Positions 17,722 to 26,438 of a stretch of 38,124 nucleotides of DNA are shown piece after piece. A model generated the notes under the pieces. That model was given only the letters and a program-made list of their open reading frames with translations, was not told the DNA's origin and did not search any database. This DNA is from Streptomyces beigongshangae (lineage in GTDB: Bacteria > Actinomycetota > Actinomycetes > Streptomycetales > Streptomycetaceae). The position numbers and the translations under genes are program-made. Numbering within the stretch: the stretch's first letter is position 1; each line of letters begins with the position of its first letter. Where the stretch lies: the NCBI RefSeq assembly GCF_019710745.1, contig NZ_JAHKJW010000068.1, forward strand, positions 1-38,124, in the 5' to 3' direction.

Positions 17722-19803
17722 GTGACGGATCAGGCGGTGGACGCCGACGGCACGACGGTGTCGGAGGAAGGGTGGCCCCCGGCCGTCGAGTCCGCTCCCA
17801 CGGAACGTCAGTTCCTCGGCCGCGCACGGGAGTTGAAGGAGCTGCGCGCCGACATCGAGCGCACGGGCCTGGACACCCTCGCCGGCCGCAAGGCCCCCCG
17901 CGCGCGTGTGCTGCTCATCGCCGGCAGGCCCGGCTCCGGCCGCACGGCGCTCGCCGAGGAACTCGTGCGGCAGGTCGCGGACAGTTACCCGGACGGCGTC
18001 CTGCGGGCCCGGCTCACCGAGCCCGGCGGCACACCCGTACCGACCGAGCGCACCGCCCGCGACCTGCTCACCGCACTCGGGCTGCAGGCCCCCGCCGGAG
18101 CCGACGGGGACGACCTCTCCGGGCGGCTGCGCGAGGCCCTCGCGACCCGCCGGACGCTGCTCCTGCTCGACGACGCGGCGGACGCCGAACAGGTCGACGC
18201 GCTCCTGCCGGAGAACCCCGACTGCCTCGCCGTCGCCGTCTCGGGCGGACCCCTGACCGGGATCCCGGACGTCCGCCCCTGCACCCTCGGCGGCCTGGAC
18301 ACCAAGTCCGCCCTCGAACTCCTGAACCGGTTCACCGGCTCGGTGCGCATCACCGTGGACCCGCGCGCCGCCGAGGGGCTCGTGGAGATCTGCGCGGGCC
18401 AGCCCGCGGCGCTCGTCCTCGCCGGGGCCTGGCTGGCCCACCGCCCCAAGGCGGCCGTCGCCGACCTCGCCAGGCAGCTGCGCGCCGACGGCGACGAGGG
18501 ACCGGTCCTGGACCGCGTCTTCCGGCTCACGTACGCCGCCCTGCCGACGGCCGCGGCGCGGACGCTGCGGCTCCTCTCGCTCGCCCCCGCGGGCCTGGTC
18601 GACCCGCACTCCGCGTCCGCGCTGGCCGGCTGCTCGGTCGACGCGGCCCGCGTCCTGCTGGACGACTTCACCGGGCTCGGCCTGGTGCGGGCCGTGGAAT
18701 CACCGCTGCCGCTGTACGAGGTGCCGGGCTGCCTGCTGCCGCTGCTGTGCGCGCTCACCCGGACCGAGGACCGCCCGGCCGAGCTCCAGCTGGCCCGTGC
18801 CCGGATGCTGGAGCGGACCGTGCGGCTCCTGGTGTCCTGCCGGGCGATCACCGAGACCGACAGCTCGCCCGCGCAGAAGAAGCTGGCCGGGACGCCCCGC
18901 GCGCTGCGCTTCCCGAACCCCCGGGCGGCCGCCGAATGGCTGCGCATCCGCCGGCCCGCACTGCTGGCCGCGGCCCGGCTCGCGGTCGCCGACGGAGAGC
19001 TGGACACCCTGGCGCGCCGTCTGATGGCCGCGCTGGTCCGAGCGCTGGTCGCGCACTTCGGTACGCAGGCCGCCGCGCCCGAGCTGTACGGCATCCACCG
19101 GCTCGTCCTGGACGTCGCCGAGCGCCGGAACCTGCCGCGCGAGAAGGCCGCCGCACTGCTGAACCTCGCCGACCTGGACGCCCGGACCGGCCGCACGGCG
19201 GACGCGCTGGCCCGCTACCGGGCCGCCCTCGACGCCGGGCGCGAGGCGAACGACCCGTACGCGACCGGCCGCGCGACGGAATCTGTGGGCGGCGCCCACG
19301 AGGAACTCGGCGACTACGACCGGGCCGCCGACTGGTACGGGCGGGCGCTCGCCCAGCGCCTCGCCCGCGACGAGCGCGCGGACGCGGCCCGGCTGTACGG
19401 CCGGATCGCGGCCGTGCACACCTACGCGGGCCGCTACGGCGAGGCGCTGCGCAACTGGCGCTCCGCGGCCACCGGGTACCGCAGGACCGGCGACGTGGCC
19501 GGTCAGGCGCGGGCGCTGAGCGAGATGGCGCGGGTGCAGGAGTACGCGGGCCGGCCCGAGGAGTCCCTCGTCACCTGCCAGGAGGCGGTCGAGTGGGCAC
19601 GCCGTGCCGACGACGTCCGGCTCCAGGCCGCCCTGCAGCTGCGACTCGCCGACACACTGGAGCGGCTGGGCGACCCCGCGGCCGCCGCGCTGCACCGCTC
19701 CACGGCCGAACGCATGCTGGGCGACGAGCTCCCCGAGAGCACATCAGGCAGGGAACAGGACCGCAACGCCTACGAAATCCGCAGTACATCCAATGAAGAT
19801 TGA
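17722..19803 (+). CDS. STAND-type NTPase with C-terminal TPRs (AfsR/NB-ARC-like, no DNA-binding domain)
   Basis: 693-residue protein. Residues 28-45 (ERQFLGRARELKELRADI) are the classic lead-in to NB-ARC/STAND ATPases. The P-loop is GRPGSGRT (68-75), with Arg where Lys is expected. Walker B is TLLLLDDA near 158, and a GLP-like GQPAALVLAGAWLA segment follows. Winged-helix-like sequence then leads to TPRs from about 465 to 670 (for example ALLNLADLDARTGRTADALARYRAAL and EELGDYDRAADWYGRAL). AfsR/SARP regulators share this body but carry an N-terminal DNA-binding domain that is absent here. GTG 17722 is chosen since GGGAG lies 8 nt upstream; GTG 17713 overlaps that site. The function is unknown; a signal-sensing scaffold is the best guess. 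Confidence 0.8.
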   Translation: MTDQAVDADGTTVSEEGWPPAVESAPTERQFLGRARELKELRADIERTGLDTLAGRKAPRARVLLIAGRPGSGRTALAEELVRQVADSYPDGVLRARLTEPGGTPVPTERTARDLLTALGLQAPAGADGDDLSGRLREALATRRTLLLLDDAADAEQVDALLPENPDCLAVAVSGGPLTGIPDVRPCTLGGLDTKSALELLNRFTGSVRITVDPRAAEGLVEICAGQPAALVLAGAWLAHRPKAAVADLARQLRADGDEGPVLDRVFRLTYAALPTAAARTLRLLSLAPAGLVDPHSASALAGCSVDAARVLLDDFTGLGLVRAVESPLPLYEVPGCLLPLLCALTRTEDRPAELQLARARMLERTVRLLVSCRAITETDSSPAQKKLAGTPRALRFPNPRAAAEWLRIRRPALLAAARLAVADGELDTLARRLMAALVRALVAHFGTQAAAPELYGIHRLVLDVAERRNLPREKAAALLNLADLDARTGRTADALARYRAALDAGREANDPYATGRATESVGGAHEELGDYDRAADWYGRALAQRLARDERADAARLYGRIAAVHTYAGRYGEALRNWRSAATGYRRTGDVAGQARALSEMARVQEYAGRPEESLVTCQEAVEWARRADDVRLQAALQLRLADTLERLGDPAAAALHRSTAERMLGDELPESTSGREQDRNAYEIRSTSNED

Positions 19804-19816
19804 TGCTTTAGAAGGC

Positions 19817-19844
19817 TAGACAGAAAGAATCCCTTCATTAGACT
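19817..19844 (+). promoter_or_regulatory. Candidate promoter of ald
   Basis: TAGACA (19817-19822, 5 of 6 to TTGACA), 16-base spacer, TAGACT (19839-19844, 4 of 6 to TATAAT), in a locally AT-richer stretch. Transcription would begin near 19851, giving a leader of about 120 nt. That leader contains the direct repeat ATCCCTTCTG at 19939-19948 and 19949-19958. Confidence 0.55.
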
Positions 19845-19970
19845 GGCTCCGCCGCGTTCGTCAGCGGTGTCTCCCGGTGTGCTCCCGTGCATCCGGGAAT
19901 GTCGGGCATCGTCATGTCCTGCGCTGCCTGCCCCCAGATCCCTTCTGCATCCCTTCTGAGCCAAGGAACC

Positions 19971-21095
<1,125 letters not shown>

Positions 21096-21175
21096 CCTCC
21101 CGCCCGGCCCGTCCCGATCCGGCGGCCGGGCCCTGCGGCGGCAAAAGGCGACAGGTCAACACAGGTCGTCAACGG

Positions 21176-21222
21176 CACACATCCGGCCGGACCTTGCTCC
21201 GCGGGGTCCGGCCGGATGTGTG
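21176..21222 (+). terminator. Intrinsic terminator after ald
   Basis: Perfect 18-bp inverted repeat: CACACATCCGGCCGGACC (21176-21193) pairs with 21205-21222 around an 11-nt loop. It lies about 80 bases after the ald stop. Confidence 0.8.
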
Positions 21223-21475
21223 TCGAGTCACTTTGCGAGACTCGTTCAACTCGCCTCGAACGTAACCCTTCGACCGTTTCGCACACCCCTGAAACCTGCC
21301 GTGCGACGCCCCTACGCCCTTGACAGCGGGATGTTCCGTTGCCGACACATCGGGCCGGGTCCGGCGGATTGTGTTGCTGCGGAGCGGTGACACGCCATAG
21401 AGTCGCCAACCGTCGGCATGGTGCCACGCTGACCTGTCTAGAAGTTTCCTGGTCACCAAGGAGGTAAGACGACTT
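21223..21475 (+). promoter_or_regulatory. Upstream region of the parA-scp operon
   Basis: 253 bases, less GC-rich than the genes. Small dyad CGAGTC/GACTCG at 21224-21229 and 21239-21244. A consensus TTGACA at 21320-21325 lacks a matching -10. A better-spaced pair is TTGCTG (21374-21379), 18 bases, TAGAGT (21398-21403), giving a leader of about 65 nt. An imperfect palindrome at 21345-21374 echoes the ald terminator sequence. AAGGAGG at 21458-21464 is a strong ribosome binding site 11 nt before the GTG. Confidence 0.45.
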
Positions 21476-22654
21476 GTGAATGAGTCGACATTTACTCCCG
21501 GGGGTGGTCAACCAGGAATGCCTGCGCAAGGCTCAGGGCCCACGGGGCTCGAGGCTGTCGGCTCCGTCGCTGTGCGCACCTTCGCAGCCCACCAGAGTCA
21601 CCACTCCCCGAGGACGACTCAGCCCGCACACCAGAGCATGGATGGCCATCACGTGAACGCCATGGCCGGCAACGGAAGTGGCGAGAACCGCACCCACTTC
21701 GCCGACTACGACGACCTGCCCGAAGGGCACTTCTACGACCCCGACGCCGAGTACGAGCCCGATCCGGAGTACGCGGCCACGCTCGCGCCCGACGCGGCGC
21801 GCCAGCGCCGTGAGCGCGTCGGCCCGACCGGACGCCCGCTGCCGTACTTCCCGATCCCGGGCCCGCTGACCGACCACGGCCCCGCGAAGATCATCGCGAT
21901 GTGCAACCAGAAGGGCGGCGTCGGCAAGACGACGTCGACCATCAACCTGGGTGCCGCGCTCGCGGAGTACGGACGCCGGGTCCTGCTCGTCGACTTCGAC
22001 CCGCAGGGCGCCCTGTCCGTGGGCCTCGGCGTCAACCCGATGGAGCTCGACCTCACGGTCTACAACCTGCTCATGGAGCGGGGCATGGCGGCCGACGAGG
22101 TGCTCCTGAAGACGGCGGTCCCGAACATGGACCTGCTGCCCAGCAACATCGACCTGTCCGCCGCCGAGGTCCAGCTGGTGAGCGAGGTCGCCCGCGAGTC
22201 CACGCTGCAGCGCGCCCTGAAGCCGCTGATGGCCGACTACGACTACATCGTGATCGACTGTCAGCCCTCGCTCGGCCTGCTCACCGTGAACGCGCTGACG
22301 GCCGCCCACAAGGTGATAGTGCCGCTGGAGTGCGAGTTCTTCGCGCTGCGCGGTGTCGCGCTGCTCACCGAGACCATCGAGAAGGTCCAGGAGCGGCTCA
22401 ACCCCGAGCTGGAGCTCGACGGCATCCTCGCCACGATGTACGACTCGCGGACCGTGCACAGCCGTGAGGTGCTCGCGCGCGTGGTCGAGGCGTTCGACGA
22501 CCACGTCTACCACACGGTGATCGGCCGGACCGTCCGCTTCCCGGAGACCACGGTCGCCGGCGAGCCGATTACGACGTACGCCTCCAACTCCGTCGGCGCC
22601 GCCGCCTACCGTCAGCTCGCCAGGGAGGTGCTCGCCCGGTGTCACGCCGAGTGA
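21476..22654 (+). CDS. ParA/Soj-like partition ATPase
   Basis: 392-residue deviant-Walker ATPase. The core begins near residue 138 (KIIAMCNQ), with deviant Walker A KGGVGKT at 146-152 including the signature Lys of the ParA/MinD class, then 'RVLLVDFDPQGALSVGLGVN', 'DLLPSNIDLSAAEVQL', 'YDYIVIDCQPSLGLLTVNAL' and 'FFALRGVALL'. Residues 1-137 are a low-complexity extension rich in Gly, His, Pro and acidic residues, far longer than in Soj. GTG 21476 is chosen for the strong AAGGAGG upstream. It is not beside parB or oriC, so it is a second ParA-like protein rather than the main chromosomal ParA. First gene of an operon with a small RHH-like gene, scpA, scpB and rluB; its mycobacterial counterpart (Rv1708) is also next to scpA. 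Confidence 0.93.
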   Translation: MNESTFTPGGGQPGMPAQGSGPTGLEAVGSVAVRTFAAHQSHHSPRTTQPAHQSMDGHHVNAMAGNGSGENRTHFADYDDLPEGHFYDPDAEYEPDPEYAATLAPDAARQRRERVGPTGRPLPYFPIPGPLTDHGPAKIIAMCNQKGGVGKTTSTINLGAALAEYGRRVLLVDFDPQGALSVGLGVNPMELDLTVYNLLMERGMAADEVLLKTAVPNMDLLPSNIDLSAAEVQLVSEVARESTLQRALKPLMADYDYIVIDCQPSLGLLTVNALTAAHKVIVPLECEFFALRGVALLTETIEKVQERLNPELELDGILATMYDSRTVHSREVLARVVEAFDDHVYHTVIGRTVRFPETTVAGEPITTYASNSVGAAAYRQLAREVLARCHAE

Positions 22655-23211
22655 GTCTGCCGGGGGCCGACGAACTGTTCCGTACGACCGGGGGGACGGC
22701 GCTCCAGGCGTCCAGCCCCAGGCGGCAGGCGAACGGCGAGGCGCGGGTGCCGGCTCCGGCCGGCGAGGGCGACGCCGTCGCCGGGGAGGACGCCCCGCAG
22801 TCGGTGCCCGTGCGGGGCGGCGACGGCGAGGGCGACGAACACGTCGCGGCCGACGCCGGCCCGGCCGACGGGGAGTCCCGCAGCCGGGGCGCCGCCGCGG
22901 CGGACCGCTCCGGACGACGGCAGGGCCCCGCGCAGGAAGGTTCTGGCGGGGCTGCCGCGCAGCCCCGCAAGCGCGGGCGGGCCCCGGGGCGGCGGCCCAG
23001 CGGGCGCGAGCGGCACGACGAGAAGATCACGGTGTACGTGTCCGCCGAGGAGCTCATGGACCTCGAACACGCGCGGCTGGTGCTGCGCGGGGAGCACGGG
23101 CTCGCCGTCGACCGGGGCCGCATCGTGCGGGAGGCCGTCGCCGTGGTGCTCGCGGATCTGGAGTCCCGGGGCGACGCGAGCATTCTCGTCCGACGGCTGC
23201 GCGGGCGGTAG
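22639..23211 (+). CDS. Small basic protein with C-terminal ribbon-helix-helix-like segment
   Basis: 190-residue protein between parA-like and scpA. Residues 1-110 are low-complexity (Gly/Ala/Glu), then a basic patch (RKRGRAPGRRPSGRER). Residues 128-178 read DEKITVYVSAEELMDLEHARL...GRIVREAVAVVLADLESRGD, a pattern of one strand followed by two helices that resembles ribbon-helix-helix DNA-binding proteins. This is my structural reading, not an established family. GTG 22639 follows GGGAGG (22623-22628) by 10 nt and overlaps the parA end by 16 bases; GTG 22651 is the alternative, with the GTGA overlap. RHH proteins are common partners of ParA ATPases on plasmids, so a partner or centromere-binding role is plausible. 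Confidence 0.7.
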   Translation: MSRRVSLPGADELFRTTGGTALQASSPRRQANGEARVPAPAGEGDAVAGEDAPQSVPVRGGDGEGDEHVAADAGPADGESRSRGAAAADRSGRRQGPAQEGSGGAAAQPRKRGRAPGRRPSGRERHDEKITVYVSAEELMDLEHARLVLRGEHGLAVDRGRIVREAVAVVLADLESRGDASILVRRLRGR

Positions 23212-23229
23212 CGGTAGCCTGCAACGGCC

Positions 23230-24342
23230 ATGACCTCGAACGACGTGCCCGTCCCCGCTGCTGCCTCCGGCGGTTCCGGCGGCCGGCGGCGCGCGCTGGG
23301 CCGGGGTCCCGGGGCCGGGACCCCGACGGAACAGGAACCGCCCGGACCGGAGCCGAAACCGCCGGAGTCCGGGCCTGAAGCGTCCGGACCCGAGCCGGAA
23401 GCGCCCGAGCCCGAGCCGGAAGCACCCGAGCCGGAACCGGAGCCGCTGGAGTCGGAACCGGCCGCCCCCGAGGCCGACGGCGTCCCCGGGGATGCCGGGG
23501 ACGGGGTCTTCACCGTCCGGCTGGTGAACTTCGAGGGCCCCTTCGACCTGCTGCTGCAACTGATCTCCAAGCACAAGCTGGACGTCACCGAGGTCGCCCT
23601 GTCCAGGGTCACCGACGAGTTCATGGCGCACGTCCGGGCCATGGGGCCGGACTGGGACCTCGACCGGACGACCGAGTTCCTCGTCGTCGCCGCGACGCTG
23701 CTCGATCTGAAGGCCGCCCGGCTGCTGCCCTCCGCCGAGGTCGAGGACGAGGCGGACCTGGCGCTCCTGGAGGCCCGCGACCTGCTCTTCGCCCGGCTGC
23801 TGCAGTACCGGGCGTACAAGGAGATCGCCGACATCTTCACCCGCCGCCTCGACGAGGAGGCACGCCGCCATCCCCGTACCGTCGGGCTGGAGGCGCACCA
23901 CGCCGCCCTGCTCCCCGAGGTCGTCATCCGCATCGGGGCGGACGGCTTCGCCGGGCTCGCGGTGAAGGCGATGCAGCCGAGACCGAAGCCGCAGGTGTAC
24001 GTGGACCACATCCACGCGCCGCTCGTGAGCGTGCAGGAGCAGGCCGCGATCGTGGTGGCGCGGCTGCGGGAGTCCGGCGAGGCCAGTTTCGGCTCGCTGG
24101 TGGAGGACACCGAGGACACCCTCACCGTCGTGGCGCGTTTCCTGGCCCTTCTGGAGCTCTACCGCGAGAAGGCGGTCGCCCTGGACCAGGAGCAGGCCCT
24201 GGGGGACCTGGTGGTGCGCTGGACGGGCGGGGAGGGGGATGTGCAGCCGATGGTGACGGACGAGTTCGACAGACCGCCGGAGCCGGTGGAGTCGCCGGAG
24301 CCGGTGGAGCCGGTAGGACGGACGGAGGAGGAGAAGGTGTGA
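23230..24342 (+). CDS. scpA: Segregation and condensation protein A
   Basis: 370-residue kleisin that bridges SMC heads in bacterial condensin. The ScpA core begins near residue 93 with FTVRLVNFEGPFDLLLQLI, the N-terminal kleisin helix that contacts SMC. It continues with DVTEVALSRVTDEFMAHV and DLKAARLLP and ends with the winged-helix domain (GEASFGSLVEDTEDTLTVVARFLALLELYREKAVAL). Residues 25-90 are a Pro/Glu-rich tract (PEPEAPEPEPEAPEPEPE) absent from typical 250-residue ScpA proteins. The ATG at 23230 lacks a good Shine-Dalgarno sequence; TAGCCT at 23215-23220 lies nine bases upstream, so an internal nearly leaderless promoter is possible. Its stop overlaps the scpB GTG (GTGA). Confidence 0.94.
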   Translation: MTSNDVPVPAAASGGSGGRRRALGRGPGAGTPTEQEPPGPEPKPPESGPEASGPEPEAPEPEPEAPEPEPEPLESEPAAPEADGVPGDAGDGVFTVRLVNFEGPFDLLLQLISKHKLDVTEVALSRVTDEFMAHVRAMGPDWDLDRTTEFLVVAATLLDLKAARLLPSAEVEDEADLALLEARDLLFARLLQYRAYKEIADIFTRRLDEEARRHPRTVGLEAHHAALLPEVVIRIGADGFAGLAVKAMQPRPKPQVYVDHIHAPLVSVQEQAAIVVARLRESGEASFGSLVEDTEDTLTVVARFLALLELYREKAVALDQEQALGDLVVRWTGGEGDVQPMVTDEFDRPPEPVESPEPVEPVGRTEEEKV

Positions 24343-24995
24343 GCGAGGACACCACCGTGACCCCGGCGGGACCGCGCGGCGTCGCGGACCTCGACCTGAG
24401 GCCCGCGCTGGAGGCCGTCCTCATGGTCGTGGACGAGCCCGCGACCGAGGAGCACCTCGCGAAGATACTGGAGCGGCCCAGGCGGCAGGTCGCGGAAGCG
24501 CTGCGCGCGCTGGCCGACGAGTACACCGTCCAGGGACGCGGCTTCGAGCTGCGGCTCGTCGCCGGCGGCTGGCGGTTCTACAGCCGGCCCGGGTACGCGG
24601 CGGCCGTCGAGCGCTTCGTCCTGGACGGCCAGCAGGCCCGGCTCACCCAGGCGGCGCTGGAGACGCTGGCGGTGGTCGCGTACCGGCAGCCGGTCAGCCG
24701 TTCGAGGGTCTCGGCGGTCCGCGGAGTGAACTGCGACGGCGTGATGCGCACCCTCCTGCAGCGGGGTCTGGTCCAGGAGGCGGGCGCGGAACCCGAAACA
24801 GGTGCGATCCTGTACAGGACGACGAACTACTTCCTGGAGCGGATGGGCCTGCGCGGCCTGGACGAGCTCCCGGAGCTCGCACCCTTCCTCCCGGAGGCGG
24901 ACGCGATCGAGGCAGAGACGCTGGAAGGGGTCCCGTCGTTCGATCCGGATGCGCCGGACGCAGATGCAGACGACACGACGACGACGGAACTTTGA
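24339..24995 (+). CDS. scpB: Segregation and condensation protein B
   Basis: 218-residue ScpB, the dimeric winged-helix (kite) subunit of the SMC-ScpA-ScpB condensin. Features are 'ALEAVLMVVDEPATEEHLAKIL' (first wHTH), 'GRGFELRLVAGGWRFYSRPGY', and 'RLTQAALETLAVVAYRQPVSRSRVSAVRGVN' with 'DGVMRTLLQRGLVQEAG' (second wHTH), followed by 'LYRTTNYFLERMGLRGLDELPEL'. The C-terminus is acidic (DAPDADADDTTTTEL). GTG 24339 overlaps the scpA stop and follows a run of GGAGGAGGAG. Its TGA overlaps the ATG of the pseudouridine synthase gene (TGATG). Confidence 0.95.
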   Translation: MSEDTTVTPAGPRGVADLDLRPALEAVLMVVDEPATEEHLAKILERPRRQVAEALRALADEYTVQGRGFELRLVAGGWRFYSRPGYAAAVERFVLDGQQARLTQAALETLAVVAYRQPVSRSRVSAVRGVNCDGVMRTLLQRGLVQEAGAEPETGAILYRTTNYFLERMGLRGLDELPELAPFLPEADAIEAETLEGVPSFDPDAPDADADDTTTTEL

Positions 24996-26173
24996 TGCGA
25001 AGCAGTGGCAGCGGCAGTGGCAGGAACAGCGGCGGGCGCGGCAACCCCCGCGGAACCGGCGGGGGCGGTAACCCCCGCGGCTCCGGGGGCGGGGGCGGCG
25101 GTTCCCGCGGCTCCGGCGGAGGCGGCTCCCGGGCGACCGGGGGCGGCTCCCAGCCGAAGGGCGGCGCCGCGGGCGGGCGCGACGACAGGCCGAAGCGCCC
25201 CGGCAAGCCCCGTCCGGAGGAGCGCCGCTACGACGTGGGTCCCGGCGCCACCCACGAGGGCGCGAAGTCGGGGCGCGGCAGTTCGGCCCGCGGCGGCGCC
25301 AAGGGTGGCCCCAAGCAGGGGCAGCAGCGCCGCGGCCGCACGGAGCCGGCGCGCTCCCGCGAGTACGAGACGCGTGCCGAGGAGCGCAACCGCGACCGGT
25401 ACGCCGGCCGGCCCGAGGTGAAGACGCCCAAGACCTTCCCGGGCGCCGAGCAGGAGGGCGAGCGCCTGCAGAAGGTGCTCGCGCGTGCGGGCTACGGTTC
25501 GCGGCGCGCCTGTGAGGAACTGGTCGAGCAGTCCCGGGTGGAGGTCAACGGCGAGATCGTCCTGGAGCAGGGGCTGCGCGTCGACCCGGAGCACGACGAG
25601 ATCAAGGTCGACGGGCTGACCGTGGCCACGCAGTCGTACCAGTTCTTCTCGCTGAACAAGCCCGCGGGTGTCGTGTCGACCATGGAGGACACGGAGGGCC
25701 GGCAGTGCCTCGGCGACTACGTGACGAACCGCGAGACGCGGCTCTTCCACGTGGGGCGGCTCGACACCGAGACCGAGGGCGTCATCCTGCTCACCAACCA
25801 CGGCGAGCTGGCGCACCGCCTGACCCATCCCAAGTACGGCGTGAAGAAGGTCTACCTCGCGCACATCGTGGGCCCGATCCCGCGCGACCTGGGCAAGCAG
25901 CTCAAGGACGGCATCCAGCTGGAGGACGGGTACGCGAAGGCGGACCACTTCAGGGTCGTCGAGCAGACCGGCAAGAACTACCTCGTGGAGGTCACGCTGC
26001 ACGAGGGCCGCAAGCACATCGTGCGGCGCATGCTCGCCGAGGCCGGCTTCCCGGTCGACAAGCTCGTGCGGGTCGCCTTCGGGCCGATCACCCTCGGCGA
26101 CCAGAAGTCGGGCTGGCTGCGCCGCCTGTCCAACACCGAGGTCGGGATGTTGATGGCGGAGGTCGGCCTCTAG
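24995..26173 (+). CDS. rluB: RluB/RsuA family pseudouridine synthase with Gly/Arg-rich N-terminus
   Basis: 392-residue protein. Residues 156-205 are an S4 RNA-binding domain (ERLQKVLARAGYGSRRACEELV). The catalytic domain follows, with 'FFSLNKPAGVVSTMED' and the motif HVGRLDTETEGVILLTNHG containing the catalytic Asp (about residue 257), and ends with KHIVRRMLAEAGFPVDKLVRVAFGPI. RluB modifies 23S U2605 and RsuA modifies 16S U516; RluB is the usual assignment in this neighbourhood, but specificity is not proved by sequence. The first ~150 residues are an unusual disordered Gly/Ser/Arg tract (GGGGNPRGSGGGGGGSRG), many times longer than the E. coli enzymes' tails. ATG 24995 overlaps the scpB stop; TTG 24992 is one codon upstream. 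Confidence 0.92.
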   Translation: MRSSGSGSGRNSGGRGNPRGTGGGGNPRGSGGGGGGSRGSGGGGSRATGGGSQPKGGAAGGRDDRPKRPGKPRPEERRYDVGPGATHEGAKSGRGSSARGGAKGGPKQGQQRRGRTEPARSREYETRAEERNRDRYAGRPEVKTPKTFPGAEQEGERLQKVLARAGYGSRRACEELVEQSRVEVNGEIVLEQGLRVDPEHDEIKVDGLTVATQSYQFFSLNKPAGVVSTMEDTEGRQCLGDYVTNRETRLFHVGRLDTETEGVILLTNHGELAHRLTHPKYGVKKVYLAHIVGPIPRDLGKQLKDGIQLEDGYAKADHFRVVEQTGKNYLVEVTLHEGRKHIVRRMLAEAGFPVDKLVRVAFGPITLGDQKSGWLRRLSNTEVGMLMAEVGL

Positions 26174-26259
26174 CACCACCGCCCTCTCCAGTGGGCTTCC
26201 AGCACGCGCGTCGGCCGGTTCCGGGACTCTCCCGGGGCCGGCCGATCCGCGTCCGGGGG

Positions 26260-26303
26260 TTGTGGGCACGCGGTCCGCTCTTTATAGTCGTACTGACCAT
26301 TAA
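26260..26303 (+). promoter_or_regulatory. Promoter and candidate operator of the Nudix-regulator operon
   Basis: TTGTGG (26260-26265), 17 bases, TATAGT (26283-26288, 5 of 6 to consensus); start expected near 26295. A 23-base imperfect dyad, TTTATAGTCG...CATTAA (26281-26303, 7 of 11 positions complementary, with GTC/GAC arms), covers the -10 and start site. This is where a repressor would bind; autoregulation by the encoded NrtR-type protein is my inference. Confidence 0.55.
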
Positions 26304-26438
26304 GGGGCGCCACCGCCGGGTGCGGCCCGGGGAGCAGGGCCCACGGGGGTGGTCCCGGTCCCCGGCCGCCGCCCGGCGGGGTGCCGGTCGCCGCCGGGCG
26401 GCCGGGCCGCCCGGCGAACAGCGCAGGGGGTGAGGGGC

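Noticed and set aside
24827..26269. 480-codon minus-strand frame over rluB
   Set aside because: Antisense shadow of the pseudouridine synthase gene.
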